From: Comamonas thiooxydans
GTDB taxonomy: Bacteria; Pseudomonadota; Gammaproteobacteria; Burkholderiales; Burkholderiaceae_C
Assembly (NCBI RefSeq): GCF_002157685.2
Contig: NZ_AP026738.1
Location: 4,650,001 to 4,714,000 of the forward strand
DNA: 64,000 nt
Direction of reading: 5' to 3'
Shown: positions 9,355-18,434 of the stretch, piece by piece
Position numbering within the stretch: the first letter of the stretch is position 1
Layout: every line of letters begins with the position of its first letter
The notes under the pieces: generated by a model
The model's database searches: none
Seen by the model: the letters and a program-made list of their open reading frames with translations, nothing else
Told to the model about the DNA's origin: nothing
Program-made: the position numbers and the translations under genes

Positions 9355-9647
9355 CAGCGCCCCTTCAGCAAGATCAAGGCTGCAGTGGCTGCAAGCATGG
9401 CGAAAGCCAGAATGAGCAGCACGCCCCAGATTCGACGCGGCGATGCCGGACTGAAGGCCCCGATCACCACAGCCACGTACCACAGCCAGCTGGACTGCAT
9501 GCCCCCCAGAATGGTCTCCACACGAGATTGACTCATCGCACCACATAAAACCACCCAGGCACTGGAGACGGCATAGCCTCCCAGCACTGCCGCAGCCAGG
9601 CGCGATCCCAGTCCCCAGTCAGAGCGCAGCCCATCAGATTGCGACAT
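9354..9647 (-). CDS. DUF3649 small membrane protein
   Basis: A 97-residue protein with three membrane segments (about residues 15-38, 52-65 and 72-95). Sequence style (LAAAVLGGYAVSSAWVVLC; RRIWGVLLILAFAML) and placement between a TonB receptor and PepSY match DUF3649, an accessory family of siderophore uptake operons with unknown biochemical role. It starts 12 bases after the receptor stop codon and its own stop shares one base with the PepSY start. Confidence 0.82.
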   Translation of the reverse strand: MSQSDGLRSDWGLGSRLAAAVLGGYAVSSAWVVLCGAMSQSRVETILGGMQSSWLWYVAVVIGAFSPASPRRIWGVLLILAFAMLAATAALILLKGR

Positions 9648-9659
9648 TGCTATGCCCTG

Positions 9660-11882
9660 TCAGAAACGGCCTTTGAGCGACACGGTAACCGTACGCTTTT
9701 CGCCGTAAAAGTTGCCATAACCCGCATAACCGACCGTGCTGTAGTAAGTCTTGTCAAACAAGTTCCCCACATTCATCGCAAGGCTCCAGTCCTTGCTGAA
9801 TGCATAGGCCACACGTGCCGACCAGACCGCCTGGCCCGGGGAAGTGAAGTTGTAAGGCGTCCAGGCTCCGTCATAACGGCCCGTTGCCGGGTTGTAGGCG
9901 CTGATGCCAGAGGCCCGGTAGTTCGAGCTCTGAGCCACCACACCGCCGCCCACGCTCCAGCCGCGCAAATCACCGCTCAAGCGATAGTCCGCCCAGGCCT
10001 TGAACAGATGGCGCGGCGTGACCGTGCTGAACTGAGCGCTGTCCTTGCGTCTGTCTTCGTTGCTGTTGTAGGTATAGCCCACCGCCAGTTGGAGATTGGG
10101 AGTGATTCGCCCCGTCATCTCCAGATCGATGCCCTGGCTCAGCTTGAAGCCGTCGCGGAAGTAGCAGCAACCGCCGCGCCAATCGGTCTGGGGGTAAGCG
10201 GGGTCGTAAACGGCTTCGCCTTTTTTATCGGTACGAAACAATGCAGCACTGGCGATCAGATGGGGAGTCAGCTCGCTTTTGACGCCCAGCTCGTAGGTAC
10301 GACCACGCACAGGATCCAGAGGCGTTCCAGGCAGCGGTGCAGAGAATTTGCCGGCCTGAGACTGATAGATCTCGGCGGTGCTGAAATACAGATTGGTCGA
10401 CTTGGTCAGCTCATGCATCAGCCCCATATAGGGCACAAAGACATTCGACTCCCGGCTACTGGCCGTGAGCGCACCGTTCATGTCATGCTGGGTATTGCGA
10501 TCCTGCAGCACATAGCGTCCACCAAGAATCACAGACCAACGCTCCACGGGACGCAGACGAACGGAACCATACAGGCCGCTCTTTTGCGTCTTGGTCTGCG
10601 AGCCACTGGTCCAGTCACCGAGCGGATAGCCCGGATCCTGCGGTGGAATCCGGTTGAAGACGTCGGCAGGCCCCACTCTGGGCCACAGGCTTCGATTGGT
10701 ATTGCTGTTGCGGTGCTGATCCAGACCCAGTATCACATCGTGGCGCTGACCCAAGGCATCAAAGCTACCCTGCAAATTGATATCGAAGCTGGTTTCACGC
10801 TCGCGTGACTTGGCTTGATGGATCCACCAGTCCGCCCCCTGCAGCGTGACGGGATCCGGCGAACTTTCGATCTCCGCGCCATTCACGCCCTCATTGAAGC
10901 GGGTGTGTCTGAGCTGGGTCTTGAGCAGCCAGTCATTGCCGAGCTGCTGCTCCAGCTTGGCAAAGACCGTGGTGTTCTCGCGATTGATCCAGTTCCAGGG
11001 TGCACCAAAGTTGGTATTGCGCGCAAAGCCGATATCGCTGCCGTCCGCATAGCGCGGCAGGCTGGCATTGAAGCCCGTATTTCTGTCTTTCTGATAGCTG
11101 GCACCCAGCGTGGCGACCGTGCTGGACGTCAGGTCCATCTCCAGCGCCCCATACAGCATCTGCCGCTTGAGCTTGGATGGTGCTGCCATCTCCTTGCGGT
11201 CATGGTTCACGGCCACGAAACGACCACGCAGAGTTCCGCTTTCGTTCAACGCGCCCGTCGTGTCGAGCTCGGCGCGATAGTTGCTCATGGTTCCGCCGGA
11301 AAGCAGAACCTGCGTCTGACGTTTGGCCTGGGGCCTTTTGTAGGTGAAGTTCAGCACCCCGCCAGCCTCGCCTGCACCAAACAGGCCGTCGGCCCCGCGC
11401 AGCACGCTGACGCTGTCGAACTGCGCCATGTCCAGGCTGCGACTGCCCGAGCGAGAGGAACTGGCAGCACCGCCATCGAACCGGAAATTGGTGATGTTCA
11501 TGCCGCGGGACAGATAGGTCGTATCCAGCCAGGTCTCTTCGCGTGTGATCCCGGTGGTGTACTTCATCACATCATCGAGCGTGCGCATGGCCTGATCGTC
11601 CATGCGCTGACGGGTCACCACAGTCACCGACTGCGGAACCTCGCGCAGAGACTGCGCCGCCTTGCCGACCTCGACTCCGCCAGCCGCGTAGGAATCACTC
11701 GACTCTCCATAGACATTGGGAATGGCCTTTTCCTGCACCGTCACTTCCGCAAGTGTCGAGGCGGCATCCTCTTGTGCATGGCTGAGACCAGGCAGCAGGC
11801 AGACCACGCTGACGGCCACAGCCGTGGCATGAAGACGAAATGGCAAAACCCCGGCTACGGGGAAAAACGAGCGTTCCAGCAT
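9660..11882 (-). CDS. TonB-dependent siderophore receptor
   Basis: A 740-residue outer-membrane receptor from ATG 11882; a TTG five codons upstream is an alternative. It has a signal peptide ending near LPGLSHAQ and a TonB-box-like start LAEVTVQEK. The plug domain has REVPQSVTVVTRQRMDDQ, TLDDVMKYTTGI and VLRGADGLFGAGEAGGVLN. The 22-strand barrel ends in the canonical terminal Phe (VSLKGRF). These are hallmarks of the FpvA/FhuE group for ferric hydroxamate or pyoverdine-type siderophores. The ligand is unknown. It heads a seven-to-eight-gene operon and is preceded by a Fur-box-like site, consistent with iron-starvation control. Confidence 0.93.
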   Translation of the reverse strand: MLERSFFPVAGVLPFRLHATAVAVSVVCLLPGLSHAQEDAASTLAEVTVQEKAIPNVYGESSDSYAAGGVEVGKAAQSLREVPQSVTVVTRQRMDDQAMRTLDDVMKYTTGITREETWLDTTYLSRGMNITNFRFDGGAASSSRSGSRSLDMAQFDSVSVLRGADGLFGAGEAGGVLNFTYKRPQAKRQTQVLLSGGTMSNYRAELDTTGALNESGTLRGRFVAVNHDRKEMAAPSKLKRQMLYGALEMDLTSSTVATLGASYQKDRNTGFNASLPRYADGSDIGFARNTNFGAPWNWINRENTTVFAKLEQQLGNDWLLKTQLRHTRFNEGVNGAEIESSPDPVTLQGADWWIHQAKSRERETSFDINLQGSFDALGQRHDVILGLDQHRNSNTNRSLWPRVGPADVFNRIPPQDPGYPLGDWTSGSQTKTQKSGLYGSVRLRPVERWSVILGGRYVLQDRNTQHDMNGALTASSRESNVFVPYMGLMHELTKSTNLYFSTAEIYQSQAGKFSAPLPGTPLDPVRGRTYELGVKSELTPHLIASAALFRTDKKGEAVYDPAYPQTDWRGGCCYFRDGFKLSQGIDLEMTGRITPNLQLAVGYTYNSNEDRRKDSAQFSTVTPRHLFKAWADYRLSGDLRGWSVGGGVVAQSSNYRASGISAYNPATGRYDGAWTPYNFTSPGQAVWSARVAYAFSKDWSLAMNVGNLFDKTYYSTVGYAGYGNFYGEKRTVTVSLKGRF

Positions 11883-11990
11883 GAGCGTAAAAAACAAGCC
11901 TGGGTGTTCTCTTCAGGCAAGAAGTGCCGAAGAACGAATGACGCTGTGGCTGGAACGGAGACACCGTATAGGGGCTGGCAGCAAATAATC

Positions 11991-12014
11991 AGAACGAGAA
12001 TCAATCTCAGTTCT
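11991..12014 (-). promoter_or_regulatory. Candidate Fur box upstream of siderophore receptor
   Basis: An inverted repeat with core GAGA-TTGAT-TCTC flanked by GAAC and GTTC, giving extended dyad symmetry like the Fur consensus built on GATAAT/ATTATC. It lies about 110 bases upstream of the receptor start codon in an AT-richer stretch. The spacer of the core is asymmetric, so this is a plausible site rather than a proven one. The remainder of the 11.9-12.35 kb intergenic region shows no gene that I can support. Confidence 0.5.
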
Positions 12015-12352
12015 ATTTCTGCGCGAATTGTAAAGCCCAGGTAAAAAAATTGCCACTGTTTTGTAAAACAATAGCGCCTGTCTCTGCGGCTGTATCGCTG
12101 CGCATCTGCCAGCCTGTTGCCTGGCCGATAGCCAGCTGGTGCTATTCACACACCGGCATCAAGCCGGATTCACTGTCGCAACGAGGCGGTCTGGCGCTGC
12201 TTGGCGCCTAGCCCAGCGAGGTTCCGATTGAAAAGTGGACTGTTGCGAAATGCCGCTTGCTTCTGGCGCATAGAAGATGCACGGCATGAGCGTCACTCGA
12301 TGGAGGTAGCAGGCCAGCGTCCAAAGATGGCAGATGCGCCTCGAGCACAAAG

Positions 12353-12387
12353 AAAAAGCCCCGGCTGCATAAACAACCGGGGCTTTT
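12353..12387 (-). terminator. Rho-independent terminator of tRNA-Gln
   Basis: A strong hairpin, AAAGCCCCGG pairing with CCGGGGCTTTT around a 12-base loop, with a T-rich run on the minus-strand side. It lies 7 bases after the tRNA 3' end. The stem is symmetrical enough to work in both directions. Confidence 0.85.
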
Positions 12388-12393
12388 ATATCT

Positions 12394-12470
12394 TGGCAGG
12401 GGAAGAAGGATTCGAACCTTCGCATGCTGGAATCAAAATCCAGTGCCTTAACCAGCTTGGCGACTCCCCT
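12394..12470 (-). tRNA. tRNA-Gln (anticodon TTG)
   Basis: A 77-base cloverleaf with encoded CCA. The acceptor pair is AGGGGAG with TTCCCCT (one G-T pair). The anticodon stem CTGGA/TCCAG encloses loop TTTTGAT, which sets anticodon TTG reading CAA. The T-arm has GGTTCGAATCC. Discriminator G precedes CCA, as usual for tRNA-Gln. It stands alone between the siderophore operon and the first Bug gene. No integrase or duplicated tRNA 3' end is seen beside it. Confidence 0.97.
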
Positions 12471-12482
12471 AAAGAGAAAGCG

Positions 12483-12488
12483 ATTATA
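12483..12488 (-). promoter_or_regulatory. Promoter -10 (TATAAT) of tRNA-Gln
   Basis: A perfect TATAAT on the minus strand, 12 bases before the tRNA 5' end, preceded by a GC-rich spacer. No close match to TTGACA lies at the ideal 17-base distance; TTGGGA lies nearer. The position fits a stable-RNA promoter. Confidence 0.6.
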
Positions 12489-12713
12489 GCGCGGTTTTCC
12501 CAACTTTGAGAGAACTCCGGCGATCAGGGCCTGAAGGCGAAAACGCTCAATGCCAGCCAGACGCTTCGCGGCAGCTAAACCGGCCTGACTTGCGGCCGCG
12601 CCAGATGCCAGATCTGCGACCGCCTGCATGGCGCGCTGCGATGAAGCAAGCCGTGAAAAACGGCTTGGCAACGATCGCGGCCATCCGCGTATGACCCGCT
12701 GCAGGCGCTGCCA

Positions 12714-13700
12714 TCAGTCCAACGTGACCTTGGCCTCGCGAATGACCTTGCCCCATTTGGCAGTTTCAGCGGCGATGAAACGATCGCACTCCTCCGGTGT
12801 GGAACCTTCTGCAAACGTGCCCATGGTCTGCTGCATACGCTGCGAAATCTCAGGACTGCGGATGATGCGAGCGACTTCGGCGGACATGCGCTGCACGATC
12901 TCCTTGGGCACTCCTGCCGGTGCAATCATTGCAGCCCAGGTGCTGCCCATCAGGTCGGGGATGCCTTGCTCGGCAAATGTCGGTACATCGGGCAAAACCG
13001 CCAGTCGCTTGTCGCTAGCCACGCCAATCAGACGAATGCGACCGGCCTTGGCAGGCTGGATCAGATTGGGCGGAGGATCGAGGAACAAGGGGATCTGACC
13101 GCCCATGAGGTCGGTCAGTGCCGGTGCGGCCCCTTTGTAAGGCACATGGGTCATGTCCGTCTTGGTCAACAGCTTCATCAGCTCGGTTGTCAGATGCGCG
13201 CTGGAGCCACTTCCCGAGGAGCCAAAGCTGACCTTGCCAGGATGCGCCTTGGCATAGGCAATCAGCTCCTGCGTGGTCTTGAACGGTGCATTGGTGGACA
13301 CCGCTGCAACCAGAGGCGAGATCCCCATCAGTGACACGCCGACCAGATCCTTGCCAGGGTTGTAGGGCAGCTTGGGATACAGCGTGGTGTTGGCCGCATA
13401 AGCGGCAATCACCACTCCGAACGTGTAGCCATCAGGTGCGGACTTGGCCACTTGATCCACACCGATGAGACTGTTCGCACCCGGCTTGTTTTCGATGACG
13501 ATGGGCTGGCCCAGCGCTTTCTGCAAACCCACTTGCAGCAGACGAGCCATCTGATCGGTGAAGCCGCCCGCCGTGTAGGGAACGATGATGCGTATGGGCT
13601 TGGAGGGCCAGGGGCTCTGGGCCCAGGCCGAAGGTGCCAGCATGGCGGCGCCGGCTGCGGCGCCCGATTGCAGAAAGCTGCGGCGAGATGTCGAAGGCAT
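12714..13700 (-). CDS. Bug family (TctC) tripartite tricarboxylate-type solute-binding protein 1
   Basis: A 328-residue periplasmic binding protein starting at ATG 13700 (MPSTSRRSFLQSG), with a twin-arginine signal ending near SAWAQS. The mature part has the Bug signature PIRIIVPYTAGGFTDQMAR, the IVIENKPGANS strand and SAPDGYTFGVV. Bug proteins bind small carboxylates, and in this family most lack a partner permease gene, as here (no TctA/TctB nearby). It is the last gene of the minus-strand cluster, 66 bases after a 2-hydroxyacid dehydrogenase. Confidence 0.93.
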   Translation of the reverse strand: MPSTSRRSFLQSGAAAGAAMLAPSAWAQSPWPSKPIRIIVPYTAGGFTDQMARLLQVGLQKALGQPIVIENKPGANSLIGVDQVAKSAPDGYTFGVVIAAYAANTTLYPKLPYNPGKDLVGVSLMGISPLVAAVSTNAPFKTTQELIAYAKAHPGKVSFGSSGSGSSAHLTTELMKLLTKTDMTHVPYKGAAPALTDLMGGQIPLFLDPPPNLIQPAKAGRIRLIGVASDKRLAVLPDVPTFAEQGIPDLMGSTWAAMIAPAGVPKEIVQRMSAEVARIIRSPEISQRMQQTMGTFAEGSTPEECDRFIAAETAKWGKVIREAKVTLD

Positions 13701-13766
13701 GAGTGTCTCTTGGTTCTTGGGGCAAAAATGCCGCGCGCCAGCGCGACAGGTAAAGGGAAACATGTC

Positions 13767-14696
13767 TCAGTATCCGCGGGCCACGTCCACCAGATTCAGC
13801 AAGGGCTCGCCCGCGCGCAGGCGGCGCAGGTTCTCCAGGCACTGGCGGGCCACGGTGTCGGCCGAGGCCTGGGCCGCGATATGCGGCGTGACAAAGGCCT
13901 TGGGATGCGCCCAGACCTTGTTTCCCGGCTGGGGCGGCTCCTCGCGCAGCACGTCCAGCGCGGCGCCGGCCAGGTGGCCTTCGTCGAGCAGGGCCAGCAG
14001 GTCGTCTTCCACCACCTGCTCGCCGCGCCCCACGTTGATGAAGTAGGCGCCGCGCGGCAGCAGGGACAGGGTGCGGCGGTTCAGCAGGTCGCGCGTCTCG
14101 GGCGTGAGCGGCAAGGCGCAGACCAGGATGTCGCTGGTGGACAGCAGTTGCTCCAGGCCCTGGGCACCACTGTATGTGGCCAGGCCGGCAATGCTTTTGG
14201 CGCTGCGGCTCCAGCCTGCGACCGGATAGCCTATGGCCTGCATGGCGCCGGCCACGAAGCGGCCGACCTCTCCCAGGCCCAGGATACCCACGCGGCAGTC
14301 GGCACTCGCGCGGACGGGGCGGCGCAGCCAGTCGCCGGCCTGCTGCTGACGCGCGAACAGGTCCAGCTCGCGCGTGTGGCGCAGCGCCGTGCCTACCACG
14401 TACTGGGCGATCTCCACATGCTGCTGCGGATCGACGGTGCGCGCCACGGGCAGGCCGGCCGGCAGGTCGGGCACGGCCAGCAGCTTGTCCACGCCCGCGC
14501 TGGGCGCGCACAGCAGCTTCAGGCGCGGATAGGCCGGAAGCACGCCCGGCTTGAGGCTCCAGGCGAGCATGGCCTCGACCGCGTCGGCCGGTGCCTCTTC
14601 GCGGTTCGCCCAGACGGGTACGTCGGGCGCCAGCGCGCGCAGCGCATCGGCGATGGGCGCACCCATGCTGGGGTGGATGTTGACCAGAATTCCCAT
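13767..14696 (-). CDS. D-2-hydroxyacid dehydrogenase (GhrA-like)
   Basis: A 309-residue NAD(P)-dependent 2-hydroxyacid dehydrogenase. ATG 14696 was chosen because GGAG lies 7 bases before it. The Rossmann motif is VGILGLGEVGRFVAG. The catalytic triad is present: Arg in NVGRGEQVV, Glu in DVLREEPPQ and His in VTPHIAA. It resembles glyoxylate/hydroxypyruvate reductases of the GhrA branch, which reduce 2-oxo acids in the cytosol. Here it may process a product of the adjacent catabolic pathway. The exact substrate is unknown. Confidence 0.88.
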   Translation of the reverse strand: MGILVNIHPSMGAPIADALRALAPDVPVWANREEAPADAVEAMLAWSLKPGVLPAYPRLKLLCAPSAGVDKLLAVPDLPAGLPVARTVDPQQHVEIAQYVVGTALRHTRELDLFARQQQAGDWLRRPVRASADCRVGILGLGEVGRFVAGAMQAIGYPVAGWSRSAKSIAGLATYSGAQGLEQLLSTSDILVCALPLTPETRDLLNRRTLSLLPRGAYFINVGRGEQVVEDDLLALLDEGHLAGAALDVLREEPPQPGNKVWAHPKAFVTPHIAAQASADTVARQCLENLRRLRAGEPLLNLVDVARGY

Positions 14697-14754
14697 TGAT
14701 TTCTCCATGAATCTAAGCACTGTTCGCTGCCTGCGAAACGGTAGCAGCCCAAGT

Positions 14755-14880
14755 GCGGGACACCGAGCAAGGGCCTATGCCGGCCGCGCCGCCCCGCAGC
14801 GAGGGTGTCGTCCCCCTCCCTCGCGCAGCGAGTAGAGAGGCGCCGTGCAACGGGGGAAGGCGCGCAGCGACTCAGGGGGT
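14755..14880 (-). repeat. GC-rich post-stop hairpin repeat, copy 1 (long form)
   Basis: The first of seven related elements in 14.7-30.0 kb. The shared blocks on the + strand are GAGCAAGGGCC, CCGCCCCGCAGCGAGG, a GTCGTCCCCCTC arm, a variable apex, GGGGGAAGGCGCGCAGCGA and CTCAGGGGG. It lies immediately beyond the stop codon of the class II aldolase gene. The apex is long and imperfect in this copy. Confidence 0.85.
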
Positions 14881-14881
14881 G

Positions 14882-15652
14882 TTAGTGCTTGTAAGAAGGG
14901 TCTATGCGGTCCAGGCGGCGCAGCAGGCCCGGCCAGGCTAGGCCTGCGCCCTTGCCCTTGGTGACCTGGCGCGACTGGTTGACCGCGTCGGCAATGATGT
15001 CCTGCGGGATGCGAGTCAGCTCGCCGCCGCCCGACTGCGCGAGGATCTGGATGCGGCAGGCCGACTCCAGCGTGTACATGGCCAGCACGGCCTCGGCCAC
15101 GTTGCGGCCGCAGGTCAGCAGGCCGTGGTTGCGCAGGATGAGGAAGTTGCTGGCGCCCAGGTCATCGACCAGGCGCGGCTTCTCGTCGTCGCGCAGGGCC
15201 ACGCCTTCGTAGTCGTGATAGGCCAGGCGTGCCAGCGGGAAGATGGACTGCTGCGAGATGGGCAGCAGCCCATCCTTCTGCGCCGAGACGGCCACGCCGT
15301 AGCGCGTATGCGTGTGCAGCACGCACTGCACCTCGGGGCGACCGTCATGGATGGCGCTGTGGATGACGAAGCCGGCCGGGTTGACGTCGTATTCGGTCTC
15401 CATCAGCGGCCGGCCTTCGTGATCGACCTTGACCAGGCTGGAGGCCGTGATCTCGTCGAACAGCATGCCGTAGGGGTTGATCAGGAACTGGCCGGACTGG
15501 CCCGGCACGCGTGCCGAGATGTGGGTGAAGATCAGGTCGTCCCAGCCGAAGTGGGCGACCAGCCGGTAGGCGGCAGCCAGCTCGACGCGGGTCTGCCACT
15601 CCTCGGAAGTCACCTGGCGGCGGACTTCGGACATCGTGGTGTCATGGCTCAT
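14882..15652 (-). CDS. Class II aldolase/adducin family protein
   Basis: A 256-residue protein of the class II aldolase/adducin fold. The zinc-ligand histidines are recognisable in VLHTHTRYGV and in LILRNHGLLTCG, and the N-terminal loop FTHISARVPG is typical. Family members are zinc aldolases, epimerases or decarboxylases acting on phosphorylated or carboxylated sugars and similar hydroxy acids. This subfamily is often found in carboxylate catabolic operons with Bug proteins. The reaction here is unknown. The gene follows the acyl-CoA ligase by 42 bases. Confidence 0.9.
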   Translation of the reverse strand: MSHDTTMSEVRRQVTSEEWQTRVELAAAYRLVAHFGWDDLIFTHISARVPGQSGQFLINPYGMLFDEITASSLVKVDHEGRPLMETEYDVNPAGFVIHSAIHDGRPEVQCVLHTHTRYGVAVSAQKDGLLPISQQSIFPLARLAYHDYEGVALRDDEKPRLVDDLGASNFLILRNHGLLTCGRNVAEAVLAMYTLESACRIQILAQSGGGELTRIPQDIIADAVNQSRQVTKGKGAGLAWPGLLRRLDRIDPSYKH

Positions 15653-15694
15653 GGGATAGGTCTCGTGATGGGCATCGTGGAATGGAAGACAGGC

Positions 15695-17239
15695 TCAGCG
15701 TCCCGCCGCGTACTGATCGCGCAGCTCGCGCTTGAGCACCTTGCCGATGGCGCTGCGCGGCAGCTCGGCGATGAAGCGCAGGTCCGCCAGGCGCTGGGTC
15801 TTGCCGGCCTGCTGGTTGTACCAGCCCATGATCTCTTCGGGCCGGGCCGGCTGGCCCGTGCGCGACACCACGTAGGCCACGGGCGTCTCGCCCCATTGAT
15901 CGGAAGGCACGCCGACAACGGCCACGTCGTCCACGGCCGGGTGAGCACGCAGCTGGGACTCCAGGTCGCTGGGATAGATGTTGAAGCCGCCGCTGATGAT
16001 CATGTCCTTGCGTCTATCGAACAGGGTCAGGAAGCCGTCGGCATCGAAGCGGCCCACATCGCCCGTGCGGATGAAGCGCTTGCCCGTGGCATCGAACCAT
16101 TCGGCTTCACGCGTCTTGGCGGGCTGGCCGTGGTAGCCGGTCATCATGCTGGCCGAGTGGCCCACGACCTCCCCGTCCGCGCCGGGGGCGACCTCGCTAC
16201 CCTCCTCGTCGATGAGGCGGATGTCATGGCCCTCGGCGGGCTTGCCCACGGTGTGCAGCTTGTCCGGGTGCAGGTGGGCTTCGAGGATGCAGGTGCCGCC
16301 GCCTTCGGTCATGCCGTAGAACTCGGTGAGGCTGCCGGGCCAGCGTGCCACCACGTCGGCCTTGAGCTCGGCGCGGAACGGTGCGCTGGTACAGAACTTG
16401 GCGCGGAAGCTGGACAGGTCATGCTCGCCGAACTGCGGCAGCGCCATGATGCGCTGGTACTGCACGGGCACCAGCATGGTGTGGGTGACGCGGTGCTGCT
16501 GGGCCAGCTGCAGGTAGCGGGCCGCGTCGAATTTGGGCATCAGCACCACGCAGCCGCCGCTACCCAGCGTGGGGAAGAACACCACCAGGGTGGTGTTGGA
16601 GTACAGCGGCGTGGCCAGCAGCGTCGTGCCCTCGGGGCCATAGCCGTAGACGCTGCCCCGGTTGATGTGGGCCCAGCGCATGCCGTGCGATTGCACGATG
16701 CCCTTGGGGGTCCCTGTGGTGCCCGAAGAATAGATGATGTTGAACGGCGCGGCGGGCTCCACGCTCACGGCAGCGGGCTGCGTACCTTCCGGCGCCAGCC
16801 AGTCCTCGAAGGCACTGCCCGGCGCCACGCCGTCCAGCGAGATGCATTGCAGTCCGGCGTCGGCAGGCACCAGGTCCTGGGCTGCCTTGTCGAGGAACAG
16901 GTGACGCGCCTGGGCATCGCGCAGCATGGAAGCCAGGCTTTCGGCCGTGGACGACGGCGCCAGCGGCGCGACCACCACGCCCGCGCGCAGCGCGCCCAGG
17001 AACAGCACGGCATAGCGCACCGAGTTCAACGCGCAGATGGCGATGGCCTGGCCGGGCTGCACGCCGCCCTGTTGCAAGGCGGCGGCCACGCGGTCCATCA
17101 GGGCATCGAGCTGGGCGTAGCTCAGCGTCTGCTGGTCGTCGCGCAGCGCGGCATGACCGGGCTGCTGGCGTGCATGGCTGCGGATCAGCGCAGCCAGCGT
17201 GGTGAAGGGGGCATCGGGAGAAGGCAGGCAGACAGTCAT
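15695..17239 (-). CDS. AMP-dependent acyl-CoA synthetase (class I adenylate-forming)
   Basis: A 514-residue CoA ligase. The phosphate-binding motif IIYSSGTTGTPKG is at about residues 168-180, followed by EFYGMTEGGG, the hinge region TGDVGRFDADGFLTLFDRR and GGFNIYPSDLE. The catalytic lysine sits in LPRSAIGKVLKREL at the C-terminus. It activates a carboxylic acid to its acyl-CoA via acyl-AMP and is the probable entry enzyme of the cluster. The sequence does not tell whether the acid is aliphatic, aromatic or alicyclic. A divergent promoter is not evident; it reads with its neighbours. Confidence 0.93.
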   Translation of the reverse strand: MTVCLPSPDAPFTTLAALIRSHARQQPGHAALRDDQQTLSYAQLDALMDRVAAALQQGGVQPGQAIAICALNSVRYAVLFLGALRAGVVVAPLAPSSTAESLASMLRDAQARHLFLDKAAQDLVPADAGLQCISLDGVAPGSAFEDWLAPEGTQPAAVSVEPAAPFNIIYSSGTTGTPKGIVQSHGMRWAHINRGSVYGYGPEGTTLLATPLYSNTTLVVFFPTLGSGGCVVLMPKFDAARYLQLAQQHRVTHTMLVPVQYQRIMALPQFGEHDLSSFRAKFCTSAPFRAELKADVVARWPGSLTEFYGMTEGGGTCILEAHLHPDKLHTVGKPAEGHDIRLIDEEGSEVAPGADGEVVGHSASMMTGYHGQPAKTREAEWFDATGKRFIRTGDVGRFDADGFLTLFDRRKDMIISGGFNIYPSDLESQLRAHPAVDDVAVVGVPSDQWGETPVAYVVSRTGQPARPEEIMGWYNQQAGKTQRLADLRFIAELPRSAIGKVLKRELRDQYAAGR

Positions 17240-17317
17240 GAAAGCTCCGATTCAGGAATTGCAAGCAGGCTGCGCCTGCGAGCCCCCGGCCCTGCAGGCG
17301 CTTGGGCAGACGGTGGC

Positions 17318-18304
17318 TTATTTGGCAGCCAGACCCAGGCGGTCGATCAGAACCTTGTCCTTGGCAAAGGCCTCCCTGGCCCATTGCGCATAGTCGGCAC
17401 CCGAGCGGTACCAGGCGTCCTGGTTGAGCTGCTTGAGCACCTCGATGTGGCGCGGGTCGTCCATGGCCTTCTTGAAAGCATCGTGCAGCTTGCGCACCAC
17501 GGCCGGGTCCATGCCCTTGGGGCCGGCCAGACCGTAGGGCGAGGTGGAAACCACGCCATAGCCCAGCTCCTTGGCCGTGGGCACGTCGGGCCAGCGCTGG
17601 GTGCGCTTTTCGCCAAAGGTCATGAGCAGGCGCATCTGGCCGCCATTCACATAGGTGTCCCAGCCCGAGGCATCGCTTTGCGCTGCCACATGGCCGCCCA
17701 GCAGGGCCTGCTGCAGGTCGGCGTTGCCCTTGAAAGGCACATGATTGAGAGTGACCTTGGCGTTCTCGGCCAGCTCCTCCATCAGCAGATGCGGCGAGGA
17801 ACCTATGCCCGTGGAGCCGTATTCGATCTTTCCGGGAGTCTTGCGTGCGGCGGCGATGTACTCGTTGAAGCTCTTGTAGGGAGAGTCCGAGCGCACCGTG
17901 AAACCGAAGGTATAGCCCGAGACACCGATGATGTAGGTGAAGTCCGTGACCGGATTCCAGGCGGTCTTTTGCATATGCGCCATGCGCAGCATGGACATGG
18001 GGAACTGGGTGATGGTGTAGCCGTCGGGCTTGGCGGTGCGCGCCATGGCGCCGGGGCCCAGCGTGCCGCCAGCGCCGGGCTTGTTCTCGACGATGATGGG
18101 CTGGCCCAGCTGCTTGCCCGCAATGTCGGCCAGCGTACGCATGTGGCGGTCGGTGGGGCCGCCCGCCGGGAACGGCACGATCAGCGTGACCGGCCGCGCA
18201 GGATAGTCGCCGGACTGTGCCCAGGCTGATGCGCCAGTGCCAGCAGCAGTCACAAAGGCGGCCGTGGCGAGCATCAGGCTGCGGCGGTCAAGGGAAATCT
18301 GCAT
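17318..18304 (-). CDS. Bug family (TctC) solute-binding protein 2
   Basis: A 328-residue periplasmic binding protein. ATG 18304 was chosen (CAGGAGAC just upstream), giving MQISLDRRSLMLATAAF, a twin-arginine signal cut near SAWAQS. Bug motifs are VTLIVPFPAGGPTDRHMR, IIVENKPGAGGTLG and AKPDGYTI. It lies 78 bases after the CoA ligase start and 130 bases from etfA. It likely delivers a carboxylate, plausibly the ligase substrate (inference from adjacency). No cognate permease is encoded nearby. Confidence 0.93.
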   Translation of the reverse strand: MQISLDRRSLMLATAAFVTAAGTGASAWAQSGDYPARPVTLIVPFPAGGPTDRHMRTLADIAGKQLGQPIIVENKPGAGGTLGPGAMARTAKPDGYTITQFPMSMLRMAHMQKTAWNPVTDFTYIIGVSGYTFGFTVRSDSPYKSFNEYIAAARKTPGKIEYGSTGIGSSPHLLMEELAENAKVTLNHVPFKGNADLQQALLGGHVAAQSDASGWDTYVNGGQMRLLMTFGEKRTQRWPDVPTAKELGYGVVSTSPYGLAGPKGMDPAVVRKLHDAFKKAMDDPRHIEVLKQLNQDAWYRSGADYAQWAREAFAKDKVLIDRLGLAAK

Positions 18305-18434
18305 GTCTTTGTCTCCTGAATCTCTGAACCAGGTGGGGCCGGGGCACATGCCTTGTGTGCCGCTCTGGCCAGGGCCCGGACACCGTTGCCCGAGCCCGTT
18401 GACACCGCCCTGTTGCGCGGTGCCATGGCAACGC

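Noticed and set aside
12394..12470. tRNA-Gln as an integration site
   Set aside because: No integrase gene beside it and no repeat of the tRNA 3' end was seen in the window.
15125..18229. A 1034-codon open frame on the + strand
   Set aside because: It runs antisense to the acyl-CoA ligase, aldolase and Bug genes, which have clear motifs; the frame is His/Gly/Ala-rich shadow sequence typical of high-GC antisense strands.
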